A DNA stretch of 64,000 nucleotides from Taibaiella soli (GCF_003236175.1 NZ_QKTW01000003.1:338085-402084); one strand, 5' to 3'. Counted from the stretch's first letter, positions 8,545 through 18,104 are shown. Notes: a model not told the origin generated them from the sequence alone. Numbers and translations are program-made.

Positions 8545-9009
8545 ATGAAAACAACAAATGAAGCAAACAGCGAAGTACTGAACGATCTGCTGTTGATCAA
8601 CAATGATCGTATTCAAGGTTATCAGAAAGCAAAAGATCAATTGACTGATCCAAAGGATTCCGATCTTGCGATGACATTTGATGAAATGGCCGCGCAGAGC
8701 CGCAAAAATGTTACAGAATTACAACCATATGTGCATACAGATGCTGCAGCGAATAATGAAACCACCAATGCCGGTAAACTGTATCGGACGTGGATGGGCG
8801 TAAAAGCTACATTCGCCGGTGATGATCGTAAATCAATGCTGGAAGCTTGTGAATACGGAGAAGACAAAGCACAGGACGCATATCGTAATGCACTTGCAGA
8901 AGATGGTCTTTCCAGCGAAGCGAGAGAACTGGTTACAAAACAAAAACAAGAATTGAAAAGCTCACATGATCGTATCAGAAACATGCGCGATCAGCAAAGA
9001 GCTGCCTAA
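8545..9009 (+). CDS. PA2169-family four-helix-bundle protein (DUF2383-like)
   Basis: 154 residues, no signal peptide, mostly helical. Segments such as LNDLLLINNDRIQGYQKA, WMGVKATFAGDDRKSMLEACEYGED and RNALAEDGLSSEARELV match the PA2169-type ferritin-like family of unknown function. The upstream neighbour is the DUF4142 lipoprotein, so the two probably act together, perhaps in envelope stress. That last point is inference. Confidence 0.88.
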   Translation: MKTTNEANSEVLNDLLLINNDRIQGYQKAKDQLTDPKDSDLAMTFDEMAAQSRKNVTELQPYVHTDAAANNETTNAGKLYRTWMGVKATFAGDDRKSMLEACEYGEDKAQDAYRNALAEDGLSSEARELVTKQKQELKSSHDRIRNMRDQQRAA

Positions 9010-9082
9010 TTGCCGACGGCTGATAGCTGATTTCCCGATTTGGTTGTCAGGTGCCGGAAGTGAACACAATGAAATGTATTCT

Positions 9083-9110
9083 GTAAAGACGTTGCGAGCA
9101 ACGTCTTTAC
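9083..9110. repeat. GTAAAGACGTTGC palindrome (REP-like)
   Basis: GTAAAGACGTTGC (9083-9095) and its exact reverse complement (9098-9110) are separated by 2 nt. It follows the PA2169-type gene and could end its transcript. A close relative lies at 46056-46083, and 28505-28533 is similar. I recall this kind of palindrome as a dispersed repeat in Bacteroidetes and cyanobacteria. Confidence 0.75.
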
Positions 9111-9155
9111 TTCTTAGGACCAAATTCAGACATCAGCGATCACAAAATCAGCGCT

Positions 9156-10355
9156 ATGGATTTAAGAACCGACTATCCTTTCTGGCTATTGGAAAAAGGC
9201 ATTATCGCTACTTATCCTTCGCTGGTACAAGATTTGCATACAGAGGTGCTCGTGATAGGTGCGGGCATCAGTGGAGCGCTTGTTGCGTGGCGTTTGTGCA
9301 AGTCAGGTATAAAAACAGTAGTGGTAGATAAAAGACACGTAGGTATGGGTAGTACAGCTGCCAGCACAGCTTTACTGCAATATGAAATAGATGTGCCGCT
9401 GCGCGAACTTATCCCGAAAATAGGGCAGCGGAACGCAGAAGAGAGTTATTTGCTAGGCATTCGTGCGATCGATGAAATCGGAAAGTTGAGCAAACACTTT
9501 GCTGCGGTAGATTTTCAAACGCGTCCCAGTTTACAGTATGCTTCTTATAGGAAAGATTATAAGGATCTGAAAATTGAATATCAGCTGCGTAAAAATATTG
9601 GCATCGATATAGAATGGCTGGAGCAGGAAGATGTGAAGAAGTGGTATGGCTTTGAAAAGGCCGCGGCTGTGCTTTCTGCAAATGGTGCTGTTGTGAACGC
9701 TTATGGACTGACGCACGCTTTACTGCTTGACGGTTTGAAATCCGGTCTGCAAGTTTACGATCACACAGAAATAATTTCAATCACCAATAATAAAAGAAGT
9801 GTATCGGTGAAAACCGGCGATGGGTACAGCATAACCGCGAGAAAGCTGGTGATTGCCTGCGGTTATGAGTCCAATAAATATTTGGCAAGGCCGGTAGATC
9901 AGCTGTCGACCACCTATGCTATCGTCAGTGAGCCTTTTGCCGAAAAACAATTCTGGCATCAGAATTCTTTGATCTGGGAAACTGCAACGCCTTATTTGTA
10001 TCTCCGCACTACCGATGATCATCGCATTTTGATTGGCGGTAAAGATGATAATTTTACTTCGGTACAAAAAAGAAACAAAGCATTGTCCTTAAAAGCGAAA
10101 GCGCTGGAAACATCATTCTGCAAGCTTTTTCCACATATTAATTTCAAAACGGATTTTCGCTGGGCAGGTGTGTTTGCTACTACCAAAGACGGTTTGCCTT
10201 ATATCGGAAATTATGGTACGAACAGGCATATTTACTTTGCATTGGGTTTCGGTGGCAATGGAATTATCTACAGCCAGATTGCTTCAAATATTATTCATGA
10301 TCTGATTACGGGCAAAAAGAATAACGAAGCAAAATTATTTTCGTTTGATCGTTGA
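9156..10355 (+). CDS. FAD-dependent oxidoreductase (DAO family)
   Basis: 399 residues of the D-amino-acid-oxidase / glycine-oxidase-like fold. The dinucleotide-binding motif VLVIGAGISG lies at about 31-40, followed by the acidic strand end VVVDK. A second FAD contact, the G-x-G-rich FALGFGGNGIIYSQI segment, is near the C-terminus. The substrate cannot be predicted. There is no signal peptide. It is convergent with the minus-strand toxin/immunity pair, separated by a shared hairpin terminator. Confidence 0.88.
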   Translation: MDLRTDYPFWLLEKGIIATYPSLVQDLHTEVLVIGAGISGALVAWRLCKSGIKTVVVDKRHVGMGSTAASTALLQYEIDVPLRELIPKIGQRNAEESYLLGIRAIDEIGKLSKHFAAVDFQTRPSLQYASYRKDYKDLKIEYQLRKNIGIDIEWLEQEDVKKWYGFEKAAAVLSANGAVVNAYGLTHALLLDGLKSGLQVYDHTEIISITNNKRSVSVKTGDGYSITARKLVIACGYESNKYLARPVDQLSTTYAIVSEPFAEKQFWHQNSLIWETATPYLYLRTTDDHRILIGGKDDNFTSVQKRNKALSLKAKALETSFCKLFPHINFKTDFRWAGVFATTKDGLPYIGNYGTNRHIYFALGFGGNGIIYSQIASNIIHDLITGKKNNEAKLFSFDR

Positions 10356-10401
10356 CCCTGAAATTCAAAACTGTTGGAGATGCATTGCCCGCGTATACAG
10401 A

Positions 10402-10428
10402 TAGAGCCGCTGCAGTGCAACGGCTCTA
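10402..10428. terminator. Bidirectional hairpin terminator
   Basis: TAGAGCCG (10402-10409) pairs with CGGCTCTA (10421-10428). It lies between the convergent FAD oxidoreductase and the minus-strand gene ending at 10457. Flanking A/T runs are short, so termination strength is uncertain. Confidence 0.65.
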
Positions 10429-10456
10429 TAAAACTAAGAATTTCAAAATTCGGAAA

Positions 10457-10828
10457 TCAGCGTTCACCAGTTATTTCCCAGGCCCCTTCAAAATAGAGCC
10501 GGTACCTTGTTGGTTGAAATTCGCCGTAGGCAAAAACAATCACAACATTATGTTTCCTGATGTAATAAAGACGCATGTCTTCGGAACCTTTATATAAATG
10601 CAGAAAACCTTCATCTGGTTGGAACGCACCATCTTTCGCAATGCCGAAAAAGTCTTCCGGATTTAATTTGTCACGCAAGCCTTCGAAGGTATTGTCTCCA
10701 AAATCAACAAAACGAATCGGCTCATGAATGTCGACGTCGACATTGTCCAGCAAAATCTGCATTTTGCCGAGTTCTGTTTCAGGACCATCGAAGATCAGTT
10801 TTTTGTCTATTGCTAATTTCCGAACCAT
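10457..10828 (-). CDS. Candidate immunity protein for the adjacent TNT NAD+ glycohydrolase
   Basis: 123 residues, no signal peptide, so cytoplasmic. It is acidic overall, with segments such as PIRFVDFGDNTFEGLRDKL and HNVVIVFAYGEFQPTRYRLY. I do not recognise a family. Its start is 2 bp after the stop of the TNT-domain toxin gene on the same strand, the arrangement expected of a toxin and its cognate inhibitor. The immunity assignment rests on position, small size and predicted location only. It could instead be an unrelated accessory protein. Confidence 0.6.
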   Translation of the reverse strand: MVRKLAIDKKLIFDGPETELGKMQILLDNVDVDIHEPIRFVDFGDNTFEGLRDKLNPEDFFGIAKDGAFQPDEGFLHLYKGSEDMRLYYIRKHNVVIVFAYGEFQPTRYRLYFEGAWEITGER

Positions 10829-10830
10829 AA

Positions 10831-11451
10831 CTATTGTTTTTCTTCTTGAAGATAACCCTCTTTTTTCAGATCGTTGACGGTGTATGGTAATTCATATTGA
10901 GTACCGAGTCCTGGCTGGCTGAACCACGGAATGATCTGACCTTCTTTTACGTTCGGAATCGGCTTTACAATTTTGTACACGCGGTGCGGTGAGCTGAGTG
11001 TTTTTTCTGGCAATGCACGCTGCGGAAACGGTACATCTGTTTTTGATACAAAGGTGCCTTTGTCTTGAAACACGCTGTCTGCGTCATAATATCCGCCATA
11101 GCGATCTACGAGGACACCGGCAGAAAGCGTCGTGATTTTCATGTTGACTGCACCACGGTTTGGAGGCCAGCCACCATTCAGATTATTGCGTGTGAAGAAA
11201 CTTTCCAGGTCTGGCCATCTTTCTGTTTTCCACATCGTCCAGGCACTATCTGCTAATGGCATTTTTGTGCTGTCAGTGAAATCTGAAACAGAAGCTTTGA
11301 AATAATCAAAGCTGACACCGCGGATTGTCTGATCTTTTTGTTGTTTTTTTTCGTGGGTGTGGGAGTGGTCGTTTTTGGTATGCGTTTTTTGCGCATTGGC
11401 TAATAGCGGAAAGAACAGCGCTGTAAGTAACAGGCTCTTAATGTTTTTCAT
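10831..11451 (-). CDS. Secreted TNT-domain protein, predicted NAD+ glycohydrolase
   Basis: 206 residues. A Sec signal peptide ends near residue 20 (LLANAQ), followed by a His/Lys-rich linker (22-40). Residues ~92-203 match the TNT fold of the M. tuberculosis necrotizing toxin (CpnT C-terminus): GGWPPNRGAV (93-102), DRYGG (116-120), PFPQRALP (141-148), YKIVKPIP (159-166), SQPGLGTQYELP (178-189). The conserved Arg117, Arg145 and Gln185 correspond to the NAD-site residues as I recall them. Known TNT enzymes degrade NAD+. Unusually, the toxin domain sits in a short stand-alone exported protein with no large polymorphic-toxin scaffold. Confidence 0.82.
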   Translation of the reverse strand: MKNIKSLLLTALFFPLLANAQKTHTKNDHSHTHEKKQQKDQTIRGVSFDYFKASVSDFTDSTKMPLADSAWTMWKTERWPDLESFFTRNNLNGGWPPNRGAVNMKITTLSAGVLVDRYGGYYDADSVFQDKGTFVSKTDVPFPQRALPEKTLSSPHRVYKIVKPIPNVKEGQIIPWFSQPGLGTQYELPYTVNDLKKEGYLQEEKQ

Positions 11452-11666
11452 GTGGTAGATTTTGAAGCAACAAGATAATAATCAATTTGACACTTCGGTA
11501 ATCTGATGCATCCGGGAATGAGCACGACGGGCAGAATCGCGTAAATCGATGTGCGCGGTGACCGATCGCCTAAATCCGCAATTGTCGAATTATAAGTTTG
11601 CCGAATTAAATTTATTTTTACATCACCATCGAAAGAACCACCATTTAAACGAAATATTGCCCACGC

Positions 11667-11897
11667 ATGTTCACCCTTTATTTGCTTGCATTGTTTATCG
11701 CCTACACAATTGCCATATTGCTTCATGTGATCAAGATTGTGAAGTTGGGCCGGAAGCAAGGCACCCGTGAAGAATTAGCAGAAAACGGATTTATGATCCG
11801 GCGCCTGAATAAGCGGCTTTTCACATACGCTATCGTTTTTATCGTAGTGATTTTTGTTTCCTATTTTTTGATGTTTTCGCTTTTCGGAAGCGCTTAA
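11667..11897 (+). CDS. Small two-helix membrane protein
   Basis: 76 residues. A first hydrophobic helix at about 2-24 and a second at about 52-74 are separated by a strongly basic, charged loop (KIVKLGRKQGTREELAENG). No family is recognised. Start ATG at 11667. It lies divergently from the TNT toxin gene, about 215 bp away. It has real-gene composition and a clean stop, but its function is unknown. Confidence 0.65.
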   Translation: MFTLYLLALFIAYTIAILLHVIKIVKLGRKQGTREELAENGFMIRRLNKRLFTYAIVFIVVIFVSYFLMFSLFGSA

Positions 11898-12309
11898 TTT
11901 TTACCAACCCAACTAAATTTTTATCTCATTTTTTACCTGCGATTTTCGAGACTCAGAATTTTGCGGGCATCGTTTGTTTGTACTTTATTGACAGTAGCAA
12001 ATTGCTTAAGCGGAATATTTTCCGAAGAAATTCATATTTTTTTTACAAACGTTTTTTTTTATAACCTGATTTTTTGCAGTACTGTTATAAGGAATTGAAG
12101 ACGCTGCTTTTTTAGGAGTGAAATTTTTTCAAATATTTAAAAATCAATAAATTATGTGATGTTGTTTGTTTTGTTCTCGTAATGTATTTGCATCTGTTAA
12201 TGTAAATTGTCATAATGTATAATCTGTGTGATGGACGGCAGGCGCCGTCGCCAAAATTCTAAATTGGCACAGGGTTTGATTTTTCTCTGGTAACACAAAG
12301 AAAAAAATT
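11898..12309. other. AT-rich intergenic region
   Basis: 412 bp without a credible gene. It is very AT-rich with long T tracts near 12040-12060. A small hairpin, ACGGC...GCCGT, lies at about 12234-12249, 60 bp before the next start. It presumably carries the promoter of the T9SS-sorted protein, but no exact TTTG-N19-TAnnTTTG match was found. Confidence 0.5.
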
Positions 12310-14184
12310 ATGAAAATTTTCCCCCGAATTTTACCACTCCTATTCCTTGGTATTAGTTCACAAACAAAAGCGCAAACTTATTATTACAGTTTTCCTCTCT
12401 ATTCTATTATCAACTCTATGCCGGGCGGCACAAAACTTCCGGACGGCACAATTGTAAAAGTTGATAAAATCAGCACCGGCGGTGGTACACACACAGATAC
12501 AAGCGGTACTAAGGGGACAGGTCACGATATGGGCGGTACCTTTACCGGAAAAACACTGGCAGCCTATACCGGATCAAAAGATTCTTCAGAATTTACCGTG
12601 ATTCAGGGCAACACCCAGACGATTGATAATGGTGAGGCAAACAACTGTGCCGCCAGCATCGGGTTTCATGTTTATTTTGACCGCCCAACCGCAAATATCA
12701 ATTTCCTGGCGCTAGATATTGATGGCGCGTATAATGGTCCCGGTGTTAGTGGTAATGCAGAATGGGTATCGTCCATGGCATTTAATGGAACTGCTTTTGT
12801 TCCATATACACAAACTACATCGACGACGGTTACACCAGTTTTGACGGCTCGCAAGATAAACATTGGTGCCAGTCATAGTTGGCGCACATTGGTGACCAAT
12901 AGCGTCTCGGCTGCCGCAGCGGCAAATATCCCAGCGAGCAATTATTATATTCAAACCGCAAATGTTAACAATCTGCAGCCAGATGATTTAAATAGCCAGG
13001 TATTTTTTAATCCAACTACAGCTACTGATCTCGTTACAGATTTCTTCTGTATGTGGGGGATCTGGCCTAAAACAAATAATGTTGGTCAACAACGTTCCGG
13101 AGTAAGCCCGATCATTGTATCCGTAAAATCAGACTTTGGTGATGATCCGGACAGCTATAAAACATTGCTGGCTTCTGGTGGTCCGTCGCATGGTGTATTG
13201 CCGGGATTGTCTTTGGGAAATACCAACGAGCCAAAGCTCGATGGGCAGCCATCAGCAGCCGCCAATCTCGATATTAACGATGATGGTGTTGCTAATGTGC
13301 CGGCAATTATCAATACGCCGTTGCTGACAACGCAGACAATTTCATCTTACACTATTATTACAACCTTTAACAACAACACCGGCCGCGATGCCAATCTGGT
13401 TTGCTGGATTGACTGGAATGGTGACGGTACATTTGATCCTTCGGAGGCGATAACCGCTACCGTACCTGCATCTACCACCAGCGGCAGCGTTCCGTTTACC
13501 TGGAATAATGTTACGTTGTCCGGCGCCGGCGGTGCAATGCAGACATACGCTCGTATCCGCCTCACAACAGGAGCTATTACCACATCAGATGTTGGCGGCG
13601 CATTCAGCGATGGTGAAGTTGAGGATTATCGTATTCCGTTTGTTGCACCATTGGTTATTACACTTGGTGATTTCAAAGGCAACATCATAAATGGCCACGC
13701 ACAGCTGAACTGGAACACACTGGAAGAAAAAGATGCACAATCATTTGTTGTCGAATATGCTGCCAATGGTGCTGATTTCAATAAAGTGGGAGAAGTTACT
13801 GCAGTAGGCAGTGGTGCTAATAGTTACTCGTTTACTGATGATAACCCTGCACGAAATATTAATTACTACAGGCTCAGAATGCGTAACAATGACGGTACGG
13901 AAACATCGAGCAAGATCATCGCACTGAAGTCTGCGAACATGATTCCGTTTGCTGTAACAATCGCACCAAATCCGGTCAGCAACAATATTAATCTCGTTAC
14001 AACTTCCGAAACTGCGCTGACAGTTCAAGTGTATAATATTTTAGGTAAGATTGTATACACAGGAAAGATGTTTAATCCATCTTATTCATCTGTCGACTGC
14101 TCCGGATTTACACCAGGCACTTATTTTATGAAAGTGACAAGTGATGCGGGTGAAACACAGACACTACAATTCGTAAAAAATTAA
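12310..14184 (+). CDS. Secreted GEVED-domain protein with T9SS type A sorting domain
   Basis: 624 residues. The signal peptide ends near SQTKAQ (about 22). Residues ~280-445 form a beta-rich domain closing with the SDGEVEDYRIPF motif that names the GEVED family. A fibronectin-like stretch (~450-535) follows. The last ~75 residues are the type IX sorting domain (IAPNPVSNNINL, VYNILGKIVYTG, PGTYFMKVTSD...QFVKN). The protein should be exported by Sec, moved by T9SS, and released or surface-anchored. No catalytic domain is visible; adhesion or a structural role is possible. Confidence 0.9.
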   Translation: MKIFPRILPLLFLGISSQTKAQTYYYSFPLYSIINSMPGGTKLPDGTIVKVDKISTGGGTHTDTSGTKGTGHDMGGTFTGKTLAAYTGSKDSSEFTVIQGNTQTIDNGEANNCAASIGFHVYFDRPTANINFLALDIDGAYNGPGVSGNAEWVSSMAFNGTAFVPYTQTTSTTVTPVLTARKINIGASHSWRTLVTNSVSAAAAANIPASNYYIQTANVNNLQPDDLNSQVFFNPTTATDLVTDFFCMWGIWPKTNNVGQQRSGVSPIIVSVKSDFGDDPDSYKTLLASGGPSHGVLPGLSLGNTNEPKLDGQPSAAANLDINDDGVANVPAIINTPLLTTQTISSYTIITTFNNNTGRDANLVCWIDWNGDGTFDPSEAITATVPASTTSGSVPFTWNNVTLSGAGGAMQTYARIRLTTGAITTSDVGGAFSDGEVEDYRIPFVAPLVITLGDFKGNIINGHAQLNWNTLEEKDAQSFVVEYAANGADFNKVGEVTAVGSGANSYSFTDDNPARNINYYRLRMRNNDGTETSSKIIALKSANMIPFAVTIAPNPVSNNINLVTTSETALTVQVYNILGKIVYTGKMFNPSYSSVDCSGFTPGTYFMKVTSDAGETQTLQFVKN

Positions 14185-14202
14185 GCTCCCCAACGAAGCA
14201 TG

Positions 14203-14236
14203 AATAAAGGGCAATCGATTTCGATTGCCCTTATTA
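14203..14236 (+). terminator. Strong hairpin terminator
   Basis: AAGGGCAATCGA (14207-14218) and TCGATTGCCCTT (14221-14232) form a 12-bp perfect stem, extended by flanking AATAA/TTATT, followed by T-rich sequence. It ends the T9SS-sorted gene. Confidence 0.9.
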
Positions 14237-14349
14237 TTTTCATCGACTGGAATGGTAAAAAATTTTTTTGGCATCAGCTCCGGAAGCATCGATCGGACTT
14301 TGGTTGCGACGCTCCGTTCATCAGCAGAATTGCTATCGTGCATGAAAAA

Positions 14350-14922
14350 TCACTCGATTACCAGATCATACTTGTATAGTAATCCTGCAAGTCCGTCTGT
14401 CGAAAATTTTGCTTTCTTCAAGCGGTTGCGCTCCGGATCAATCATAAAATAAGTAGCTGTGCGAAAATCAGCTTTCTCAAGGTTGCATTGCTGGAAAATT
14501 GCAGCTGAAAGATCACAGCGATCAAATATCGATTGTGAAAGATCAGAACCCGTAAAATCACATTCTTTCATGCTGCAATGGCTAAACGAGGTTTTTTTCA
14601 GTTTGCGTTCGGAAAAATTTGCATAATCAAGAATGCAACCGCCAAAGCTCATCGACAAAAACATATCGTTGCAAACAGCAAAATCAACACCTGTGATCTT
14701 ACAGTTTTCAAAACGAATATTATTGAGTTTAGCGTTTTTAAATTTCGTTAAACTCAGATTGCAGTTTTCAAATTTGCAGTCGAGAAAATGATTGTCGGAA
14801 AGATCAGTTCCAGAAAAATTGCAGCCAGAAAAAGAACACGAAATAAATTCATGAAACCGGTGTGTCTGGCCAGTGTAATCCAGTTTTTCGTAAACCTTGT
14901 CCTCGTGTAGTTTTTCGCTCAT
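14350..14922 (-). CDS. Pentapeptide-repeat protein, Qnr/MfpA-like
   Basis: 190 residues from the ATG ending at 14922 (MSEKLHEDKVYEK); an upstream in-frame extension was rejected because it runs into the helicase promoter region. Most of the protein is A(D/N)LXX-type pentapeptides (CNFSGTDLSDNHFLDCKFENC, CDFTGSDLSQSIFDRCDL), giving a right-handed four-sided helix. The C-terminal FMIDPERNRLKKAKFS...LLYKYDLVIE segment is shared with Qnr/MfpA-type proteins that mimic DNA and bind gyrase. Fluoroquinolone protection is possible but not shown. Divergent from the helicase gene. Confidence 0.85.
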   Translation of the reverse strand: MSEKLHEDKVYEKLDYTGQTHRFHEFISCSFSGCNFSGTDLSDNHFLDCKFENCNLSLTKFKNAKLNNIRFENCKITGVDFAVCNDMFLSMSFGGCILDYANFSERKLKKTSFSHCSMKECDFTGSDLSQSIFDRCDLSAAIFQQCNLEKADFRTATYFMIDPERNRLKKAKFSTDGLAGLLYKYDLVIE

Positions 14923-15017
14923 AAAAGAAATATTGGAACCGTTTTTTGCGCCAGCAATATTACAAAACCGGAGGCAGTTTTGATGACCGGAGATCGCCAA
15001 TTAGTATATTTACACCC

Positions 15018-17228
15018 ATGAATGAATCCCGCAACGTGCTGTTTGATCTCGCGGCGTCTTATGTACATCATACCAACAGGCATTTATTTCTCACCGGAAG
15101 AGCCGGAACGGGGAAAACTACATTTTTGAAGCAAATTCAGGCACAAACGCTTAAGAATACAGTTGTTGTTGCGCCAACAGGCGTAGCCGCAATCAATGCA
15201 GGCGGCGTTACGATGCATTCATTTTTTCAATTGCCGTTTGGTCCGTTTATTCCTGGCTCCCGCCGTGGTTTCGACGGAGCGGCTGATGCAGCGACTGATC
15301 AGCATAGTTTATTTAAAAATATCCGGTTTAATGGTAACAAAAGGAAACTGTTACAGGAACTGGAATTGCTGATTATTGACGAAGTATCTATGGTGCGGGC
15401 CGATATGCTGGACGCTATAGATCTCATTTTGCGTCATTTCCGGAAAAAATATACACAGCCATTTGGTGGCGTGCAGGTTGTTTACATCGGTGATTTGTTT
15501 CAGTTGCCGCCGGTAGTGGGAAATGAAGAGTGGGGGATTCTGAGCCGTTATTATAAAAGTCCGTTTTTCTTCGACGCGCACGTGATGCAGCAGGCGACGC
15601 CTTTGTTTATTGAACTGAAAAAAATATACCGTCAGAATGATGCAGATTTCATTCATCTGCTCAATAACGTACGTAACAACTGCGCTACACGCCAGGATTT
15701 AGATACACTCAATGCTTATTATCGTCCGGATTTTATCCCAAATGAGAAGGACCGATATATTTTGCTCAGCACGCATAATTACCGGGCGGATGAGGTCAAT
15801 CAACGGGAATTAGAACGGTTAAGGGGAAAATCACACACATTTACCGGTGCTATAAAAGGCGAATTCAGCGATAAAGCTTTACCGGTAGACATAGATCTGC
15901 AGTTGAAGGAAGGTGCGCAGATCATGTTTATCAAAAATGATAAAGGCGAAGCACGACGTTTTTACAACGGCAAACTGGCCACAATCGATAGTATTACGGA
16001 GAATGGCATTTACGTGCGGTTTGCACCTGGCGATGATGCGTTTTTGCTGGAAAAAGAAATCTGGAAAAACGTTCGCTACGAATACAATGAAAAAGATGAT
16101 AAGGTAGAAGAAGAGGAAGTCGGCAGTTATACACAATATCCCGTTCGTCTGGCATGGGCAATTACCATTCACAAGAGTCAGGGGCTTACGTTTGAGAAAG
16201 CAATTGTGGATGCAGGATCTGCCTTTGCGCCAGGACAGGTTTATGTGGCACTAAGCCGTCTTACTTCGCTGAAAGGTTTGGTACTGCATTCGAAAATCAA
16301 TAGTGACGCCATTTATACTGATGAGCGCATTCTTGCATTTTACGATACCGAAATGGCAGAAGATTTGATACAGCAACAGCTGCGTCAGGATCAGACTGTC
16401 TTTTTGCTTGACAGGCTCTCGCTGCTATTTGACTGGAATAATTTACTGGATGAAGTGAAAGAGCATCATAAAGCATATAAAGACCGAGCACTAGCCGATA
16501 AACAATTGGCCATGCAATGGTCGGCTGGCTTTATGGAGCGGGTTTCAGACGCAACGGCCACGGGAGATAAGTTTGTGAAGCAGATACATTTTCTGGCTGC
16601 GACGGCAAACGGGGATTTTACGCAACTGCTGCAACGTACGGATGCTGCCATCGCTTATTTTACGAAGCTGATTGATGAAGAAATTCTTTATTCGCTGCAG
16701 AAACATTATGACGAAATAAAAGTGCGTAAAAACGCAAGAGCCTATTTGCGTGCACTTGAAGCACTCCGACATGGCTTGTTGCGCAGAAAACGCCAAATGA
16801 CTCAAGGCAGAATAATTGCGAAGGGACTAAGCGAAAATGCAGATCCGGAAACCATTATAAAACTGGTAGAAGCGGTACCGCCTATAGTGGAAGCATGGAG
16901 TGGGGAAGAGGAACAGAAACCAAAAGAAGATAGTAAAACGATCAGCTATAATATGTTTAAAGAAGGTAAGCTGATCAATGAAATTGCAACAGAGCGTGGT
17001 CTTTCTAATAGTACGGTTGAAGGTCACTTACTGCAGTTCATCAAAACCGGAGAGATCAGCGTGTCCATGTTTGTTTCTGATACGGTGCGAGATCAGATTT
17101 TGAAAGTGATGGCTGAAACGGAAGATAATTCAGCCTCGGCTATCAAATCAAAGCTCGACGAAAGTATTACGTACACAGAAATCCGCGCCGTATTTTATTA
17201 TGATGAGTTTGTGAAGGCGAAAAATTAA
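15018..17228 (+). CDS. Pif1-like superfamily 1B helicase with C-terminal helix-turn-helix
   Basis: 736 residues from the ATG at 15018 (MNESRNVLF). Walker A is GRAGTGKT (27-34), Walker B is LLIIDEVSM (~116), and the GDLFQLPP motif follows. The SF1 C-terminal motif VRLAWAITIHKSQGLTF is near 375-395, then YVALSRLTSLKGL. Near 644-675 an NEIATERGLSNSTVEGHL segment forms an RQC/HTH_40-like DNA-binding domain. Proteins of this layout are common in Bacteroidetes and are expected to unwind DNA 5'-3', possibly at G-quadruplexes or forks. It stands alone, divergent from the pentapeptide gene. Confidence 0.92.
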   Translation: MNESRNVLFDLAASYVHHTNRHLFLTGRAGTGKTTFLKQIQAQTLKNTVVVAPTGVAAINAGGVTMHSFFQLPFGPFIPGSRRGFDGAADAATDQHSLFKNIRFNGNKRKLLQELELLIIDEVSMVRADMLDAIDLILRHFRKKYTQPFGGVQVVYIGDLFQLPPVVGNEEWGILSRYYKSPFFFDAHVMQQATPLFIELKKIYRQNDADFIHLLNNVRNNCATRQDLDTLNAYYRPDFIPNEKDRYILLSTHNYRADEVNQRELERLRGKSHTFTGAIKGEFSDKALPVDIDLQLKEGAQIMFIKNDKGEARRFYNGKLATIDSITENGIYVRFAPGDDAFLLEKEIWKNVRYEYNEKDDKVEEEEVGSYTQYPVRLAWAITIHKSQGLTFEKAIVDAGSAFAPGQVYVALSRLTSLKGLVLHSKINSDAIYTDERILAFYDTEMAEDLIQQQLRQDQTVFLLDRLSLLFDWNNLLDEVKEHHKAYKDRALADKQLAMQWSAGFMERVSDATATGDKFVKQIHFLAATANGDFTQLLQRTDAAIAYFTKLIDEEILYSLQKHYDEIKVRKNARAYLRALEALRHGLLRRKRQMTQGRIIAKGLSENADPETIIKLVEAVPPIVEAWSGEEEQKPKEDSKTISYNMFKEGKLINEIATERGLSNSTVEGHLLQFIKTGEISVSMFVSDTVRDQILKVMAETEDNSASAIKSKLDESITYTEIRAVFYYDEFVKAKN

Positions 17229-17309
17229 TTCAACGGGCATAATGGGCAGGAGGAGTTCGGGAGTGTACTTCCCACAAAAGTGGAGCCTAACGCCGGAGCC
17301 GGTGGGCAT

Positions 17310-18104
17310 TTAATTAATGTCCAGATTTCTTTTCCGGAAGGGGGCAGTTAGAAAACGGAAAAATATTTTTTGTTTCGTCAGCCATGAAATCTGGCTGCCG
17401 TTGGTATTGTTATTGAGTAAAAGTTGATCGGCAATCCATGGTGTTACTGTTTCCACTTTATCCGCCAATACGCGGAAAATCCATTTCAGTTTCTTAATCT
17501 GTTCCGGGTCCTCCGTATCGTTACCTACAAGTAAGTCAGTCAGTACCATGCCCGGTAAAATAGTGCCCACTTGCACATTGGTTTTTGCCATGTCTTTTAT
17601 GAGCGTTTCTGTGAAGTACCTCATTGCATATTTAGTACTGCTGTAAAGTCCGTAGCCTTTTACTTTCATGCCATTGCTGCCTAAGCCAAGCATATTGTAC
17701 AAGTTGCCGAAACCTTGTTCCATCATTCCTCTTATTGCTACAGAAGAACCGTTCATTGCACCAAGCAGATTTGTATCCACGACAGACCGTAGCCGTTCCG
17801 GTGTTTGTTGCCAGATGCTTTTTCGAGGATGACTCTGGCCGGCATTGTTAATCCATATATGTACTTTGCCGTAACTTTCTGTTGCAAGATTCCAAAGTGC
17901 CATTACGCTTTCGTAGTTGGCGACATCACATGCCATGCCAATAACCCTACCAGAGGTATATTTTTCTTGTAAAGTTTCTAAAGCTGCCTCTACTGAATGT
18001 ATCGACCTGCTGCAAATTACTACAGAACATCCTCTGGCCAGAAATGCTTCTGCCAGCCCATAACCAATACCTTTTGTACCGCCTGTTATTACTACGACTT
18101 TCAA
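17310..18104 (-). CDS. Short-chain dehydrogenase/reductase (SDR)
   Basis: 264 residues of the classical SDR fold. The cofactor loop is TGGTKGIG (7-14), NNAG lies near 86, and the catalytic pair is in YSSTKYA (near 153-157). The residue after the second beta strand is SRS, suggesting NADP(H). The substrate is unknown. No cofactor-using partner gene is adjacent. Confidence 0.88.
   Translation of the reverse strand: MKVVVITGGTKGIGYGLAEAFLARGCSVVICSRSIHSVEAALETLQEKYTSGRVIGMACDVANYESVMALWNLATESYGKVHIWINNAGQSHPRKSIWQQTPERLRSVVDTNLLGAMNGSSVAIRGMMEQGFGNLYNMLGLGSNGMKVKGYGLYSSTKYAMRYFTETLIKDMAKTNVQVGTILPGMVLTDLLVGNDTEDPEQIKKLKWIFRVLADKVETVTPWIADQLLLNNNTNGSQISWLTKQKIFFRFLTAPFRKRNLDIN

Noticed and set aside
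10352..10597. 81-codon plus-strand frame overlapping the oxidoreductase stop
   Set aside because: Crosses the terminator hairpin and is antisense to the candidate immunity gene.
14922..15000. Longer start for the pentapeptide-repeat protein
   Set aside because: The extra 26 codons overlap the divergent helicase leader and do not show repeat pattern.
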